The position numbers and the translations under genes were made by a program. A stretch of DNA of 64,000 bases from Rhodobacter sp. (GTDB lineage Bacteria > Pseudomonadota > Alphaproteobacteria > Rhodobacterales > Rhodobacteraceae): the NCBI GenBank assembly GCA_030065095.1, contig JASJDP010000016.1, positions 186,001 to 250,000 on the forward strand. Reading direction: 5' to 3'. How positions within the stretch are numbered: position 1 is the first letter of the stretch; every line of letters begins with the position of its first letter. Shown here in pieces: positions 25,071 to 33,742 of the stretch. The notes below the pieces were generated by a model. It was not told where the DNA came from. It did no database searches and saw only the letters and a list, made by a program, of their open reading frames with translations.

Positions 25071-27038
25071 CTAAACCAGGTCCGTGTCGGTCATGATTTC
25101 AACAAGCGCCGGGCCGTCGATGGCCAGGGCGTCGGCCAGCGCGGCCTCGACCTCAGCGCCCTTGGTGACCTTCGATCCGTGGGCGCCGCAGAGCCGCGCG
25201 AAGGCGGCGAAGGACGGGTTCACCAGCGAGGTCTCCCACACCGGCCATTCGCCCGCGCGCTGTTCCTTCGAGATCTTGCCAAGCTCATCGTTGTGCAACA
25301 GCACATGGGTGACGTCCATGCCGTATTTCACCAGCGTCGTCAGCTCCATCGCATATTGGCCGAGCCCGCCGTCGCCCGAGACCGAGATCACCTTGCGGCC
25401 GCGAAATGCCTCGAAATCCTGGGTCGCCGCCCAGGCGCCGATGGCAGCCGGCAGGGCAAAACCGATCGAACCGAGGTAACCCGACATCATCACGCGCTGT
25501 CCCCTGGTCTCGAAATAGCGGCCGAAGGAATATGTGTTGTTGCCCACGTCGACCGCGATCAGCGCGTCCTCGGGGGCCAGCCGCGACAGTGCCTCGAAGA
25601 TCGCGACGGAGGCCACGCCGCGGTCGCCTTCCTCGGCGAGCCGTGCCTGTTTTTCGGCCCGCCACATTCGCCAGCGGTCCGCCAGTTCCGCGATCTGGTC
25701 GGGAGCGTCGGGGTGTTTTGCAACCTGCGGTGTGACGGCATTGCAGAACGCGCCGATCTCGCCCCAAACCGGCAGGGTCACGGGGTGGAACCGCCCGAGC
25801 TGCATGCGTTCGAAATCGACCTGGATGATCGGCTTGGACGGCGTGATCCCGGTATGGTTGGAAAACGAGCTGCCGAGCGCCACGATCAGGTCGGCCTCGT
25901 TCATGAACCAGCTGGCGATCGGCGTGCCGGACCGGCCCAGAACGCCGCCCGCGTTTGGGTGGCTGTCGGGGATCAGGCCCTTGCCCTTGAAGGTGGTCAC
26001 CACCGGTGCGCCGAGCGTTTCGGCCAGCGCGACGATTCCGTCCTTCGCCTCCCAGGCGCCGTGGCCGATGATGAAGAGCGGGCGCCTGGCTGCGTTGATC
26101 ATCCCGGCGGCGGCGTCGATATCGGCATCCGCGGGCTTCACCGCCGGCGCGCCCATCCGGCCGTCGGGGCCGGCGGCTGGGGCGCTGCTGGGCTGGGTCT
26201 GCACATCGTCGGGAAAGATCAGATGCGCGACGTCGCGTTCGACCAATGCGGTCTTGCAGGCCAGCGATGCGAGTTCGGTGTGCCGCGAGGTCGACAGCAC
26301 GGGCTGCGAAAACCGGCTGACCGCCTGGAAGGCCGAGCGCAGGTCGATGTCCTGAAACGCACCGGGGCCCATGACCTGCGTCTGCACCTGGCCGGTCAGT
26401 GCCAGAACCGGCGCCCGGTCGACCTTGGCGTCCCACATGCCGGTCAAAAGGTTGGTTGCGCCCGGCCCGGCAATGGTCAGGCAGGCGGCGGGCTTGCCGG
26501 TCAGCTTGCCGTAGGCCGAGGCGGCGAAAGCGGCCGCGCCCTCGTGGCGGATGCCGATATAGGCCATCTCGCCGTCCACGGTCCGGCGGCGGATCGCATC
26601 CGCAAGTCCGAGGTTGGAATGGCCGACCATGCCGAAGACACGGCGAACGCCCCAATTGACCAAGGTTTCGGCCATGGCGTCGGTTACGGTGCGTTCATGG
26701 GGCGGCTCCGGCTTAAGGCCGATGAACACCTCGCCGTCCCGTACCTCGACCGGATAGGTCATTTGACCGCTATCTTCGTGCCCGCCCGGCGGCGCGCCGG
26801 TCAACGGGTCGAAATCCCAGCCGTGCCAGGGGCAGCGGATCCAGCATCTATCGTCGACGCCGCGCTCGATCGATCCTTCGCCCAGCGGGCCGCCCTGGTG
26901 CGGGCAGTGGTTGTCCATCGCGGCCCATTGCCCGTCGAAATGCGACAGGCAGATGTAGATGTTCCCGGCCGAGACGGTCTTGACCCGCCCCTCCGGCAGG
27001 TCCGCCGGGCCCACGCTGATCCAGTCGAGATCGTTCAT
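25071..27038 (-). CDS. Rieske [2Fe-2S] domain fused to a ThDP-dependent enzyme
   Basis: A 655-residue fusion. Residues 1-110 are a Rieske ferredoxin-type domain with both ligand motifs intact: CPH near 44-46 and CPWH near 68-71. Residues 115-655 are an acetolactate synthase/pyruvate oxidase-like enzyme: an N-terminal ThDP Pyr domain with the activating Glu in RHEGAAAFAASAYG, a middle domain, and a C-terminal PP domain with GDGGLGQYAME and a following HND for Mg-ThDP binding. I know Rieske domains on oxygenases but not as a standard part of ThDP enzymes, so electron transfer from a ThDP-bound intermediate is a reasonable guess. Start overlaps the stop of the next upstream gene (ATGA). Substrate unknown. 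Confidence 0.88.
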   Translation of the reverse strand: MNDLDWISVGPADLPEGRVKTVSAGNIYICLSHFDGQWAAMDNHCPHQGGPLGEGSIERGVDDRCWIRCPWHGWDFDPLTGAPPGGHEDSGQMTYPVEVRDGEVFIGLKPEPPHERTVTDAMAETLVNWGVRRVFGMVGHSNLGLADAIRRRTVDGEMAYIGIRHEGAAAFAASAYGKLTGKPAACLTIAGPGATNLLTGMWDAKVDRAPVLALTGQVQTQVMGPGAFQDIDLRSAFQAVSRFSQPVLSTSRHTELASLACKTALVERDVAHLIFPDDVQTQPSSAPAAGPDGRMGAPAVKPADADIDAAAGMINAARRPLFIIGHGAWEAKDGIVALAETLGAPVVTTFKGKGLIPDSHPNAGGVLGRSGTPIASWFMNEADLIVALGSSFSNHTGITPSKPIIQVDFERMQLGRFHPVTLPVWGEIGAFCNAVTPQVAKHPDAPDQIAELADRWRMWRAEKQARLAEEGDRGVASVAIFEALSRLAPEDALIAVDVGNNTYSFGRYFETRGQRVMMSGYLGSIGFALPAAIGAWAATQDFEAFRGRKVISVSGDGGLGQYAMELTTLVKYGMDVTHVLLHNDELGKISKEQRAGEWPVWETSLVNPSFAAFARLCGAHGSKVTKGAEVEAALADALAIDGPALVEIMTDTDLV

Positions 27039-28642
27039 GCCACGCCTCCGAATGCGACGCCGGACAGGTCCGCCATGTCCCGCTTCCAGGTTGTCAGATC
27101 GTCTTGGTTGAACTCAGACAGGTGGCTGTGACCGCAGGCGCGCGCCATCACCTGCATCAGTTCGACAGAAGCCTCGAAAAAGTTGGCAAGCTGGCGCGCG
27201 GATTTCTCGATCACGATCCGGCTGACCAGATGCGGTTTCTGCGTGGCGATGCCGACCGGGCAGTTGTTGGTGTGGCACGCCCGCATGGCGATGCAGCCGA
27301 TGGCCTGCATCGCCGCGTTCGACAGCGCGACGGCGTCGGCCCCAAGCGCCATCGCCTTGATGAAATCGGCCGGTTTCCGCAGACCGCCGGTGATCACCAG
27401 GGTCACATCCGGATTGGTCCGGTCGAGGTGCCTGCGGGCGCGGGCCAGCGCCGGGATCGTCGGCACGCTGATATTGTCTCGGAACAGGATCGGCGCCGCA
27501 CCGGTGCCGCCGCCGCGCCCGTCGAGGATGATATAGTCGACGCCGACGTCCAGCGCGGCATCGATATCCTTCTCGATATGCTGGGCCGACAGCTTGTAGC
27601 CGATGGGGATACCCCCGGTCCGGCTGCGCACCTCGTCGGCGAAGTCCCTGATCTGCGCGGGTTCGGTCCAGTCCGGAAACCGCGGCGGCGAAATCGCATC
27701 CTGGCCTTCCGGGATGCCGCGCACCTCGGCGATCTTGCCCTTGTTCTTCTTGCCCGGCAGATGCCCGCCGGTTCCCGTCTTGGCCCCCTGTCCGCCCTTG
27801 AAATGGAAGGCTTGGACGTTTGCCAGCTTGTCCCAATTGAACCCGAACCGGGCCGAGGCGAGCTCGTAGAAATACCGCGAATTGGCCGCCTGTTCCTCGG
27901 GCAGCATGCCGCCTTCGCCGGAACAGATCCCCGTCCCGGCAAGCTCCGCCCCGCGCGCCAGCGCCACCTTGGCGGGTTCCGACAGCGCCCCGAAGGACAT
28001 GTCCGACACGAAAAGCGGGATCTTCAGCCGCAGCGGTTTCTGGGCGTTCGGCCCGATCACCACGTCGGTTCCGACCGGGTCGTCGTCGAGCAGCGGTGCC
28101 TTCGAAAGCTGTGCCGTCAGAATCTGCAGATCGTCCCAATCGGGCAGGGTTCCGCGAGGAACGCCCATCGCCTCGACCTTGCCATGGTGGCCGGTCTTCG
28201 ACAGCCCGTCGCGGGCGTAATCCTGGATCAGGCCGGTATAGGTCTCTTCCTTCTCGCCATGCGACGGGTCGGCATAAAGCCCAAGATAGGCGTCGCGGTC
28301 ATAGGGCTGCGGGTTCGCAACCGCCCAGGCCGCAATCTCGTCGGCATCGACGTAAACGTCATCACCTTCCATCCAGCTTGCGAATTTCGGCAACGCCTCG
28401 TCATTGGCGTATTCCGACACGCCGCTGTCCAGCCGGTAATCCCAATGGTGCACGCCGCAGATCAGGTTCCGCCCGCTGACGAACCCGTCCGACATCAGCG
28501 CCCCGCGGTGCAGGCAGCGGCCGTAAAACACCGACACCTCGTCGTCGAACCGTACCACGACCAGATCGACCTCGCCCACCAGGGCATAGCGCGGCTTGCG
28601 GTCCGGCAGGTCGCTAAGCTTCATGACTGCGGTTTTCTTCAT
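27035..28642 (-). CDS. Rieske [2Fe-2S] domain fused to glutamate-synthase-like FMN/iron-sulfur domain
   Basis: A 535-residue fusion. Residues 1-105 are a Rieske-type domain with CLH near 43-45 and CGVH near 62-65. Residues about 150-535 are the FMN-binding domain of the glutamate synthase large subunit: DGRGGGTGAAP in the FMN site and the cysteine cluster CIAMRACHTNNCPVGIATQ, which ligates the 3Fe-4S centre in true GltB. The glutaminase domain is absent, so this is an FMN oxidoreductase of the archaeal-type glutamate synthase family. The start at 28642 follows GGGGACACAGGA. Start and stop tie it closely to the antiporter and the Rieske-ThDP gene. It may exchange electrons with its neighbour. 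Confidence 0.88.
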   Translation of the reverse strand: MKKTAVMKLSDLPDRKPRYALVGEVDLVVVRFDDEVSVFYGRCLHRGALMSDGFVSGRNLICGVHHWDYRLDSGVSEYANDEALPKFASWMEGDDVYVDADEIAAWAVANPQPYDRDAYLGLYADPSHGEKEETYTGLIQDYARDGLSKTGHHGKVEAMGVPRGTLPDWDDLQILTAQLSKAPLLDDDPVGTDVVIGPNAQKPLRLKIPLFVSDMSFGALSEPAKVALARGAELAGTGICSGEGGMLPEEQAANSRYFYELASARFGFNWDKLANVQAFHFKGGQGAKTGTGGHLPGKKNKGKIAEVRGIPEGQDAISPPRFPDWTEPAQIRDFADEVRSRTGGIPIGYKLSAQHIEKDIDAALDVGVDYIILDGRGGGTGAAPILFRDNISVPTIPALARARRHLDRTNPDVTLVITGGLRKPADFIKAMALGADAVALSNAAMQAIGCIAMRACHTNNCPVGIATQKPHLVSRIVIEKSARQLANFFEASVELMQVMARACGHSHLSEFNQDDLTTWKRDMADLSGVAFGGVA

Positions 28643-28659
28643 TCCTGTGTCCCCGTTGC

Positions 28660-29910
28660 TCAAGATTGCCGTGATTTGAAAGCCTCTGCCGATGGCGTGA
28701 CGGGCTCCATCTCGGCGCGTTTCTCCGTTCCGCCAAGGTGGCGTGCATACCAACGCGCTCCGGGCGCTGCGGTCACACCGTGCAAGACCGCACTGATCCA
28801 GACCGCGTTTACGGCCAAGTGTAACACCTGTTCTGCGATCTCATGCTCCAATTGCTCGACCACAAGTAGCGCAAACAGAGCGGTCGCCAGCCCCCGCGGC
28901 CCGAACCAGCCAAAGAAAAGCCGGGTGACGGGCCGGGCGTCGGTTCCGGCCAGCGACAGCCAGATCGCCACTGGGCGAACGACCAGCAGACTGCCGAGGA
29001 TCAGCGCCAGCGTGGTAGGTGTCAGTTGCGCCGCTGCGTCGGGCACCAGTACCGCGCCAAGCAGCAGAAAGGCGGTCCAGGACAAAAGCTGCCCTTCGCT
29101 TTCGGTGAATTCATAGACGAAGGCACAGCGTCCGCGCACCACCGCGCCGAACCCAAGCCCCGCGGAGAACGCCGATATGAACCCGTTTCCGCCGATCAGA
29201 ACCGCGGCCAGATAGGCCGCCGCCGCCAGCGCCAGCGCCGCGATCCCTTCGTAGATATCCGCCGTCGATCCGGTGCGCTTTGCCCAAAGCAGCACGATCC
29301 CGCCAAGGGCTCCGATCGCGCCGCCGGCCAGCGGGCCCAGCGTGATCTGCTTCAGTCCGAAGACCAGCCAGCCGCCTTCGGGCGCCATGCCCGAGGGCGC
29401 CGCAAGTGCCGCCATCATCAGGACCAGCGGCAGAGCGAGCCCGTCGTTCAGCCCGCTCTCGACCGTCAGGGCCCGGCGCGGACGCTCGGGCACGGCGGTG
29501 TTGCTGATCACGGGCTGGCCCAGTGCCGCATCGGTCGGCACCAGAATCGCCGCCACCAGAAGAACCGCGGCCAGCGGCCAACCGGGCAGCAGGGCCCAGC
29601 CCAGTGCGGCCCCCAGGAGGAACCCGAGCGGCACCCCGATCGCCAGCATCCGCACCGGCCACACGTTCCGCCGAAAAAGCGCCCGCTGATCGATCTGTGC
29701 CGCGTCGAGAAAGAGCAGCACGATCAGCGCGATCTCGGCCACAAGATGCAGCGCTGCCTCCGAGCCTTCGGCGGGGACCAGTCCGATCAGAGACAACAGC
29801 ACCCCGAATCCAAGAAAGACCATCGGCGCGGTCACGATGCTGTCGGCCAGGCGGTTCGCAATCATGCAGAACGCCATCAGGAACGCGGCCAGTGTCAGAT
29901 ATCCGATCAT
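28660..29910 (-). CDS. Cation/proton antiporter (CPA1 family)
   Basis: A 416-residue inner-membrane antiporter with about twelve hydrophobic segments. The conserved LTVESGLNDGLALPLVL segment (the Asn-Asp ion-binding pair) lies near residue 155 and PTDAALGQPV near 130. It would exchange Na+ or K+ for H+. The start ATG at 29910 has GGGAGGC. The gene ends 17 bases before the Rieske-GltS start, so it seems to be the first gene of that operon. A link between an antiporter and two Rieske flavoenzymes is not obvious; it may share only the promoter. Confidence 0.85.
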   Translation of the reverse strand: MIGYLTLAAFLMAFCMIANRLADSIVTAPMVFLGFGVLLSLIGLVPAEGSEAALHLVAEIALIVLLFLDAAQIDQRALFRRNVWPVRMLAIGVPLGFLLGAALGWALLPGWPLAAVLLVAAILVPTDAALGQPVISNTAVPERPRRALTVESGLNDGLALPLVLMMAALAAPSGMAPEGGWLVFGLKQITLGPLAGGAIGALGGIVLLWAKRTGSTADIYEGIAALALAAAAYLAAVLIGGNGFISAFSAGLGFGAVVRGRCAFVYEFTESEGQLLSWTAFLLLGAVLVPDAAAQLTPTTLALILGSLLVVRPVAIWLSLAGTDARPVTRLFFGWFGPRGLATALFALLVVEQLEHEIAEQVLHLAVNAVWISAVLHGVTAAPGARWYARHLGGTEKRAEMEPVTPSAEAFKSRQS

Positions 29911-30469
29911 GCCTCCCTCGGCTGCATGGCCAATTCCGCGGGGTAAGCGGCTTCAGACCCACACTGGCAGCCAAACGGAACAATTCCGAGTCACGTTTGC
30001 GCTGTCCGGGCCGGCGGCGGGGTGCCCGTGGTCGGACATGGGATCAAGCCGTTGTATTGTTCATGAGTGCGCCGGAAAGTTCGGTTCTCCGGTCTTGGGT
30101 CGTCGGGAAAGACAGCGGGTGGAGCGGGAATAGATCGACCTCGCCGGCAAGCCCCATGCCGCGCGGAGGCGTGTGTGAACGCTTCGTCGGCCTGGCCATT
30201 TGGTTTCGCGGCGTCAGCTGCCGCTGTCTGCCGCCCGTCCCGCCGGGGCCGCGCGATTGTTGGCGGGCGCGCGTCGGGCGCAGTGCTCGGGTGCCGGATG
30301 GGCGAAATGCGCCACGGCTTCGACGGGCAGGCGATGCGGGCGGCAACTGCCTGGTGTGCAAGTCGAAGATCGCGAAACCGGACTGGCCGGGAACGCCGCG
30401 CGGTGCCCCGCCGTAGTCTCGGGGCGGTTCGGTTGCCGTTGGCCGGTCTCGCAGCGCGGACGGCCCGTC
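29911..30469. other. 559-base intergenic region between antiporter and infC
   Basis: Several frames are open on both strands but none has a recognisable domain or convincing ribosome binding site. Upstream part should contain the antiporter promoter (minus strand) and the infC transcript end. I see no RNA gene here. Confidence 0.45.
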
Positions 30470-31012
30470 CTACTTTGCCGGGCCGATCATCATCACCATC
30501 TGGCGGCCTTCCATCTTGGGCATGTTCTCAATCTTGCCGGTGCCCTCGACATCGGTCGCCACACGTTCCAGAAGCTCGCGGCCAAGCTGCTGGTGCGCCA
30601 TCTCGCGGCCGCGAAAGCGCAGCGTGACCTTCACTTTGTCACCGTTTTCCAGAAACCGGAACACGTTGCGCATCTTGACGTCGTAGTCGTGGGTGTCGGT
30701 GTTGGGACGGAACTTGACCTCTTTGACCTCGATGGTCTTCTGCTTCTTGCGGGCTTCGGATTCGCGTTTTTGCTGTTCGTATTTGTACTTGCCGAAATCC
30801 ATGATCTTGCAGACCGGCGGGGTGGCGTTGGGAGAGATTTCCACCAGGTCCAGCCCGGCCGCCTCGGCCAGCGCCAGCCCGCGGGCCGGAGGCACGACGC
30901 CCACATTTTCACCTTCAGCTCCGATCAATCGTATCTCGGGCGCCCTGATCCGGTCGTTGACGCGGGGTCCTGTATCACGTTGCGGCGGGGCGTTGTGCGG
31001 TCTGCGGGCTAT
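30470..31012 (-). CDS. infC: Translation initiation factor IF-3 with probable AUA start
   Basis: IF-3, 180 residues, binds the 30S subunit and rejects wrong initiation codons. The C-terminal domain is fully recognisable ([34 protein letters not shown]) as is the N-terminal domain ([41 protein letters not shown]). The first ATG/GTG/TTG in frame is a TTG at 30928, which would remove the conserved N-terminal [15 protein letters not shown] stretch. The frame is open upstream through [11 protein letters not shown], and the only candidate is an AUA at 31012, eight bases after an AAGGA ribosome binding site. Rare starts on infC are a known autoregulation device (AUU in E. coli). No rpmI-rplT follows. 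Confidence 0.92.
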   Translation of the reverse strand: MARRPHNAPPQRDTGPRVNDRIRAPEIRLIGAEGENVGVVPPARGLALAEAAGLDLVEISPNATPPVCKIMDFGKYKYEQQKRESEARKKQKTIEVKEVKFRPNTDTHDYDVKMRNVFRFLENGDKVKVTLRFRGREMAHQQLGRELLERVATDVEGTGKIENMPKMEGRQMVMMIGPAK

Positions 31013-31208
31013 GGCGTTTATCCTTCGGTGGTGTCTGGCAAAGTCAGGGATGCAAGATACGGGCGGCGGGGCGGCGTTTCAACCGCGATTTCCCGCCGAA
31101 TGGGCAATCTGTCGCGAGTTTTCCCCTTGAAGCGGGCAGGAGCCGGGGGCCATGTGCGGCGCGGGGCGCATGACTGCGCCCGCGAGCTTCAATATAAGGA
31201 TTGTTCGG

Positions 31209-32243
31209 ATGAACAGGACGTGGATCATCGCGCTATTGCTGATCGCCGCAGGTGCCGGCGGATATGTGCTCTATCAATCGCAGCAGGAAACACCCGAACC
31301 CGAGATTGCCGAAGACACCGGGACCGTGGAAACGCCCGACGCGGTCGAGGTGGAGGAAGCCGCTGAAAGCATCGCAGAGACTGCGGCCGAAGGCGTCGAG
31401 GAGGCGGTCGATTCGGTGGCCGAATCTGCCGAGACCGCCGTGGAAGAAGCGGCAGATACGGCGGAGAGTGCGGTCGGGGCCGCAACCGAGGCGGCAGAGG
31501 AAGCCGTCGAGGGGGCGGTCGATGCCGCGGCCGACGCTGCGGAAGAGGCCGTCGATGAGGCCATTGATGCGGCGGCGGGTGCTGCCGAAGAGACGGTCGA
31601 GTCCGTTGCCGGCGCCGTCGAGGGCGCGGTCGAGGCACTGACCGGAACCGGTGATGAGGCAGCCGGCGCCGCCACCGAAGCCGCAGAAGACGCAACCGAG
31701 ACGGCGGGCGAGGCCGCCGAAGGTGCTGCGGAAACCGCTTCTGAAACCGCGACCGAAACGGCGGCGGAAACAACCGAAGCGGCAGAGGAGGCAGCCGAAA
31801 CCGGGGCAGAGGCTGCTGAAACCGCCGCCGAGGCTGCGCCGGAGGAGGCCGCGACCCAGACCGAAGCGGCTGGCGAGACGGCAACAACAGAGGCTGCGGA
31901 CGGCGCCGCGGAAGCCTCGGCCGAAGAGACCGGAACGGCGACCGGCGAAGGCACAGCAACGGCCGCGGATACCGCCGACGAGGCGACGGGTGCGGCCACC
32001 GAAACCGCATCCGAAGAGTCAGCAGAGGCCGCCGAAACGGGGTCTGAAGACGCCGCCGCGGCGATGGCCGACGCGTTCAGCGTGGAAGGCTTTGCGCTCG
32101 ACAAGGTGACCGAGTTCATCGACGGCTCGGATCTGGGTCCGGTGCAGAAGACGGCGCTCAAGACCGCCATCGAGCAGGCCAAGGACAACCCGGAACTGCT
32201 GGGTGCGGCACTGGAGCAGGCCAAAGAGGCGCTGGGGCTTTAG
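31209..32243 (+). CDS. Membrane-anchored, highly acidic Ala/Glu-rich repetitive protein
   Basis: A 344-residue protein. Residues 4-22 form a membrane anchor (WIIALLLIAAGAGGYVLY). Residues about 30-285 consist almost only of Ala, Glu, Thr, Val, Asp, Gly and Ser in loose repeats such as EEAVEGAVDAAADAAEEAVD; there is no Lys, Arg or His from residue 4 to about 298. The last 55 residues (from FSVEGFALDKV) form an ordinary amphipathic helix domain with Lys. Start ATG follows AAGGA by eight bases. The periplasmic part would be a long, strongly negative, possibly helical rod. I do not recognise a family; the function is unknown. Low-complexity genes like this are prone to repeat-length variation. 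Confidence 0.8.
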   Translation: MNRTWIIALLLIAAGAGGYVLYQSQQETPEPEIAEDTGTVETPDAVEVEEAAESIAETAAEGVEEAVDSVAESAETAVEEAADTAESAVGAATEAAEEAVEGAVDAAADAAEEAVDEAIDAAAGAAEETVESVAGAVEGAVEALTGTGDEAAGAATEAAEDATETAGEAAEGAAETASETATETAAETTEAAEEAAETGAEAAETAAEAAPEEAATQTEAAGETATTEAADGAAEASAEETGTATGEGTATAADTADEATGAATETASEESAEAAETGSEDAAAAMADAFSVEGFALDKVTEFIDGSDLGPVQKTALKTAIEQAKDNPELLGAALEQAKEALGL

Positions 32244-32347
32244 GTCCGGCCGGATAAATCGTGTGCCGCGCGGGCGCCTCGCGCGGCCATGCCGTTTCGA
32301 CATGGCTTGTTCAGTGCTGTTTGAAACGGCTCGTAAAACGCATTCGG

Positions 32348-32369
32348 GAACGCCCTTCGGAGGGCGTTC
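32348..32369. terminator. Strong hairpin between convergent genes
   Basis: Perfect 9-bp stem GAACGCCCT/AGGGCGTTC with loop TCGG between the acidic protein gene (ending 32243) and the convergent ferredoxin reductase gene. No T-tract follows on either strand, but position and stability make it a likely bidirectional terminator. A weaker CCGTTTC/GAAACGG stem precedes it. Confidence 0.5.
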
Positions 32370-32398
32370 TCGACGCTAAGACCAAATGAAGACTCGGA

Positions 32399-33247
32399 TC
32401 AGCCGACAAACGCCTTTTCGACCACATATTCAGCGGGTTCGGAATTGGCGCCCTCGCGCAGGCCGAAGCCTTCGAGGATCTCCTTCATATCCATGTTGAG
32501 CCCGATCGAGCCGCAGACCATGGCGCGGTCGGTTTCCGGCGAAATACGCTCGAGGCCGAGGTCTTCGAACACCGTCCCGTCCTTGATCAGGTCGGTGATG
32601 CGCCCCATCTTGCGGCTTTGTTCGCGGGTCGTCGTGGGATAGTAGACCAGCTTGTCGGCAAACCCATCGCCGATCAGTTCGGCGAGCAACTCGTCGGTCC
32701 GGATGCCGTCGATCAGCTCTTCGCCGTATTTCAGTTCTGCCACGTCGCGGCAGGTATGCGTCAGGATGACCTGGTCATAGTCCTCATAGGTCTGCGGCTC
32801 GCGCAGCAGCGACGCGAAAGGCGCAATGCCCGTGCCCGTGGCGAAGAACCAAAGCCGCTTGCCGGGCAAGAGCGCGTCGTGCACCAGCGTGCCCACGGGT
32901 TTGGGCCGCAGGATCACCTGGTCGCCGGGCCGGATATGCTGCAGCTTCGACGTCAACGGGCCGTCCTGGACCTTGATCGAGTAGAACTCCAGCTCGTCGT
33001 CCCATGCGGGCGAGGCGATGGAATAGGCCCTGAGCAGCGGCTTTTGCTTGCCCGTCACCGGGTCGGGGTCGTCCATCAGGCCGATCATCACAAACTCGCC
33101 GGAGCGGAACCGCAACGACGCCGGGCGTGTGGTGCGGAAGCGGAACAGCCGGTCGGTGTAATGCTGTACCTCGGTCACGGTCTGCGCGTCGGGAAGCGTT
33201 TTGACGGCTTTGGCGGGTTGCTCGGCGATGTTCATCTGTTCCGTCAT
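32399..33247 (-). CDS. fpr: Ferredoxin--NADP+ reductase
   Basis: A 282-residue FAD enzyme of the bacterial class I Fpr type. FAD-binding LRAYSIASP near residue 75, NADP-binding FFATGTGIAPF near 140 and the C-terminal AEYVVEKAFVG with an aromatic-lacking end are as in alphaproteobacterial Fpr. It passes electrons between NADPH and ferredoxin or flavodoxin; next to the sulfite reductase operon it probably supplies reductant for sulfite reduction or redox defence. Start choice is uncertain: ATG 33247 is used, with GTG 33259 (CAGG upstream) and ATG 33235 as alternatives. Confidence 0.9.
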   Translation of the reverse strand: MTEQMNIAEQPAKAVKTLPDAQTVTEVQHYTDRLFRFRTTRPASLRFRSGEFVMIGLMDDPDPVTGKQKPLLRAYSIASPAWDDELEFYSIKVQDGPLTSKLQHIRPGDQVILRPKPVGTLVHDALLPGKRLWFFATGTGIAPFASLLREPQTYEDYDQVILTHTCRDVAELKYGEELIDGIRTDELLAELIGDGFADKLVYYPTTTREQSRKMGRITDLIKDGTVFEDLGLERISPETDRAMVCGSIGLNMDMKEILEGFGLREGANSEPAEYVVEKAFVG

Positions 33248-33322
33248 GTCCAATGTCACGCAAACCTGACAGGTTCGCCCTTTTGAATGTGTTGTTAGCG
33301 GAGAATGCGGTACGGCGAAAGC

Positions 33323-33742
33323 CTAAGCCAGCCGCCGCAGCCGCGACTGATAGTCATGCGCTTGCCAGTCCGCACGACGCAGCCATTGCGCTTCGGGCTG
33401 GCGGGCGGCAAGCGCGTCGGAGATCTCGGCCTCGTCGAAGCCTGCGCGCCGGGCCATCGCGTATTGGTCGGCGATAACGTGGCCGCGGGCCCTGAGCCTG
33501 CCGGCAAAGCCCATCAGCCGCAGGCGGCGCGCGATGGTAAAGCCGCGCCCGTCAGCGAAACTGGGAAAGTCGATGCGGATCGCTTCGATTTCGGCCAGCC
33601 GGTCCTGCAGCGTGGCGGGGTCGGCGTCGGATGGAACGTCCACTCCCGGAACCGGCCCGTTTGCGGGCAGGTCCGCGAGTGCGGTGAATCCGCCGGTCCA
33701 GTCATCGGGCCCGAACCCGGTATCGGTGACGATCACTGCCAT
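33323..33742 (-). CDS. DUF934 protein of the sulfite reductase operon
   Basis: A 139-residue DUF934 family protein, a small partner gene found in the sulfite/sulfate assimilation operons of many Proteobacteria. The conserved segment DRLAEIEAIRIDFPSFADGRGFTIARRLR is visible around residues 45-73, and it ends with QRLRRLA-like basic residues. It overlaps the cysH stop by ten bases. Its role (assembly, electron delivery or regulation of sulfite reductase) is not established. Confidence 0.85.
   Translation of the reverse strand: MAVIVTDTGFGPDDWTGGFTALADLPANGPVPGVDVPSDADPATLQDRLAEIEAIRIDFPSFADGRGFTIARRLRLMGFAGRLRARGHVIADQYAMARRAGFDEAEISDALAARQPEAQWLRRADWQAHDYQSRLRRLA

Noticed and set aside
24357-27131. 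Large plus-strand frames across the Rieske-fusion genes (e.g. 24783-27131)
   Set aside because: They run antisense to clear Rieske/ThDP sequence and contain no domain.
30200-31366. A 388-residue plus-strand frame across infC
   Set aside because: It is antisense to IF-3, whose sequence is unmistakable on the minus strand.
31274-32224. A 316-residue Ala/Ser-rich frame on the minus strand opposite the acidic protein
   Set aside because: It is the mirror of the GC-rich repeats; the plus-strand frame has a good ribosome binding site, a membrane anchor and a normal C-terminal domain, the minus frame has none.
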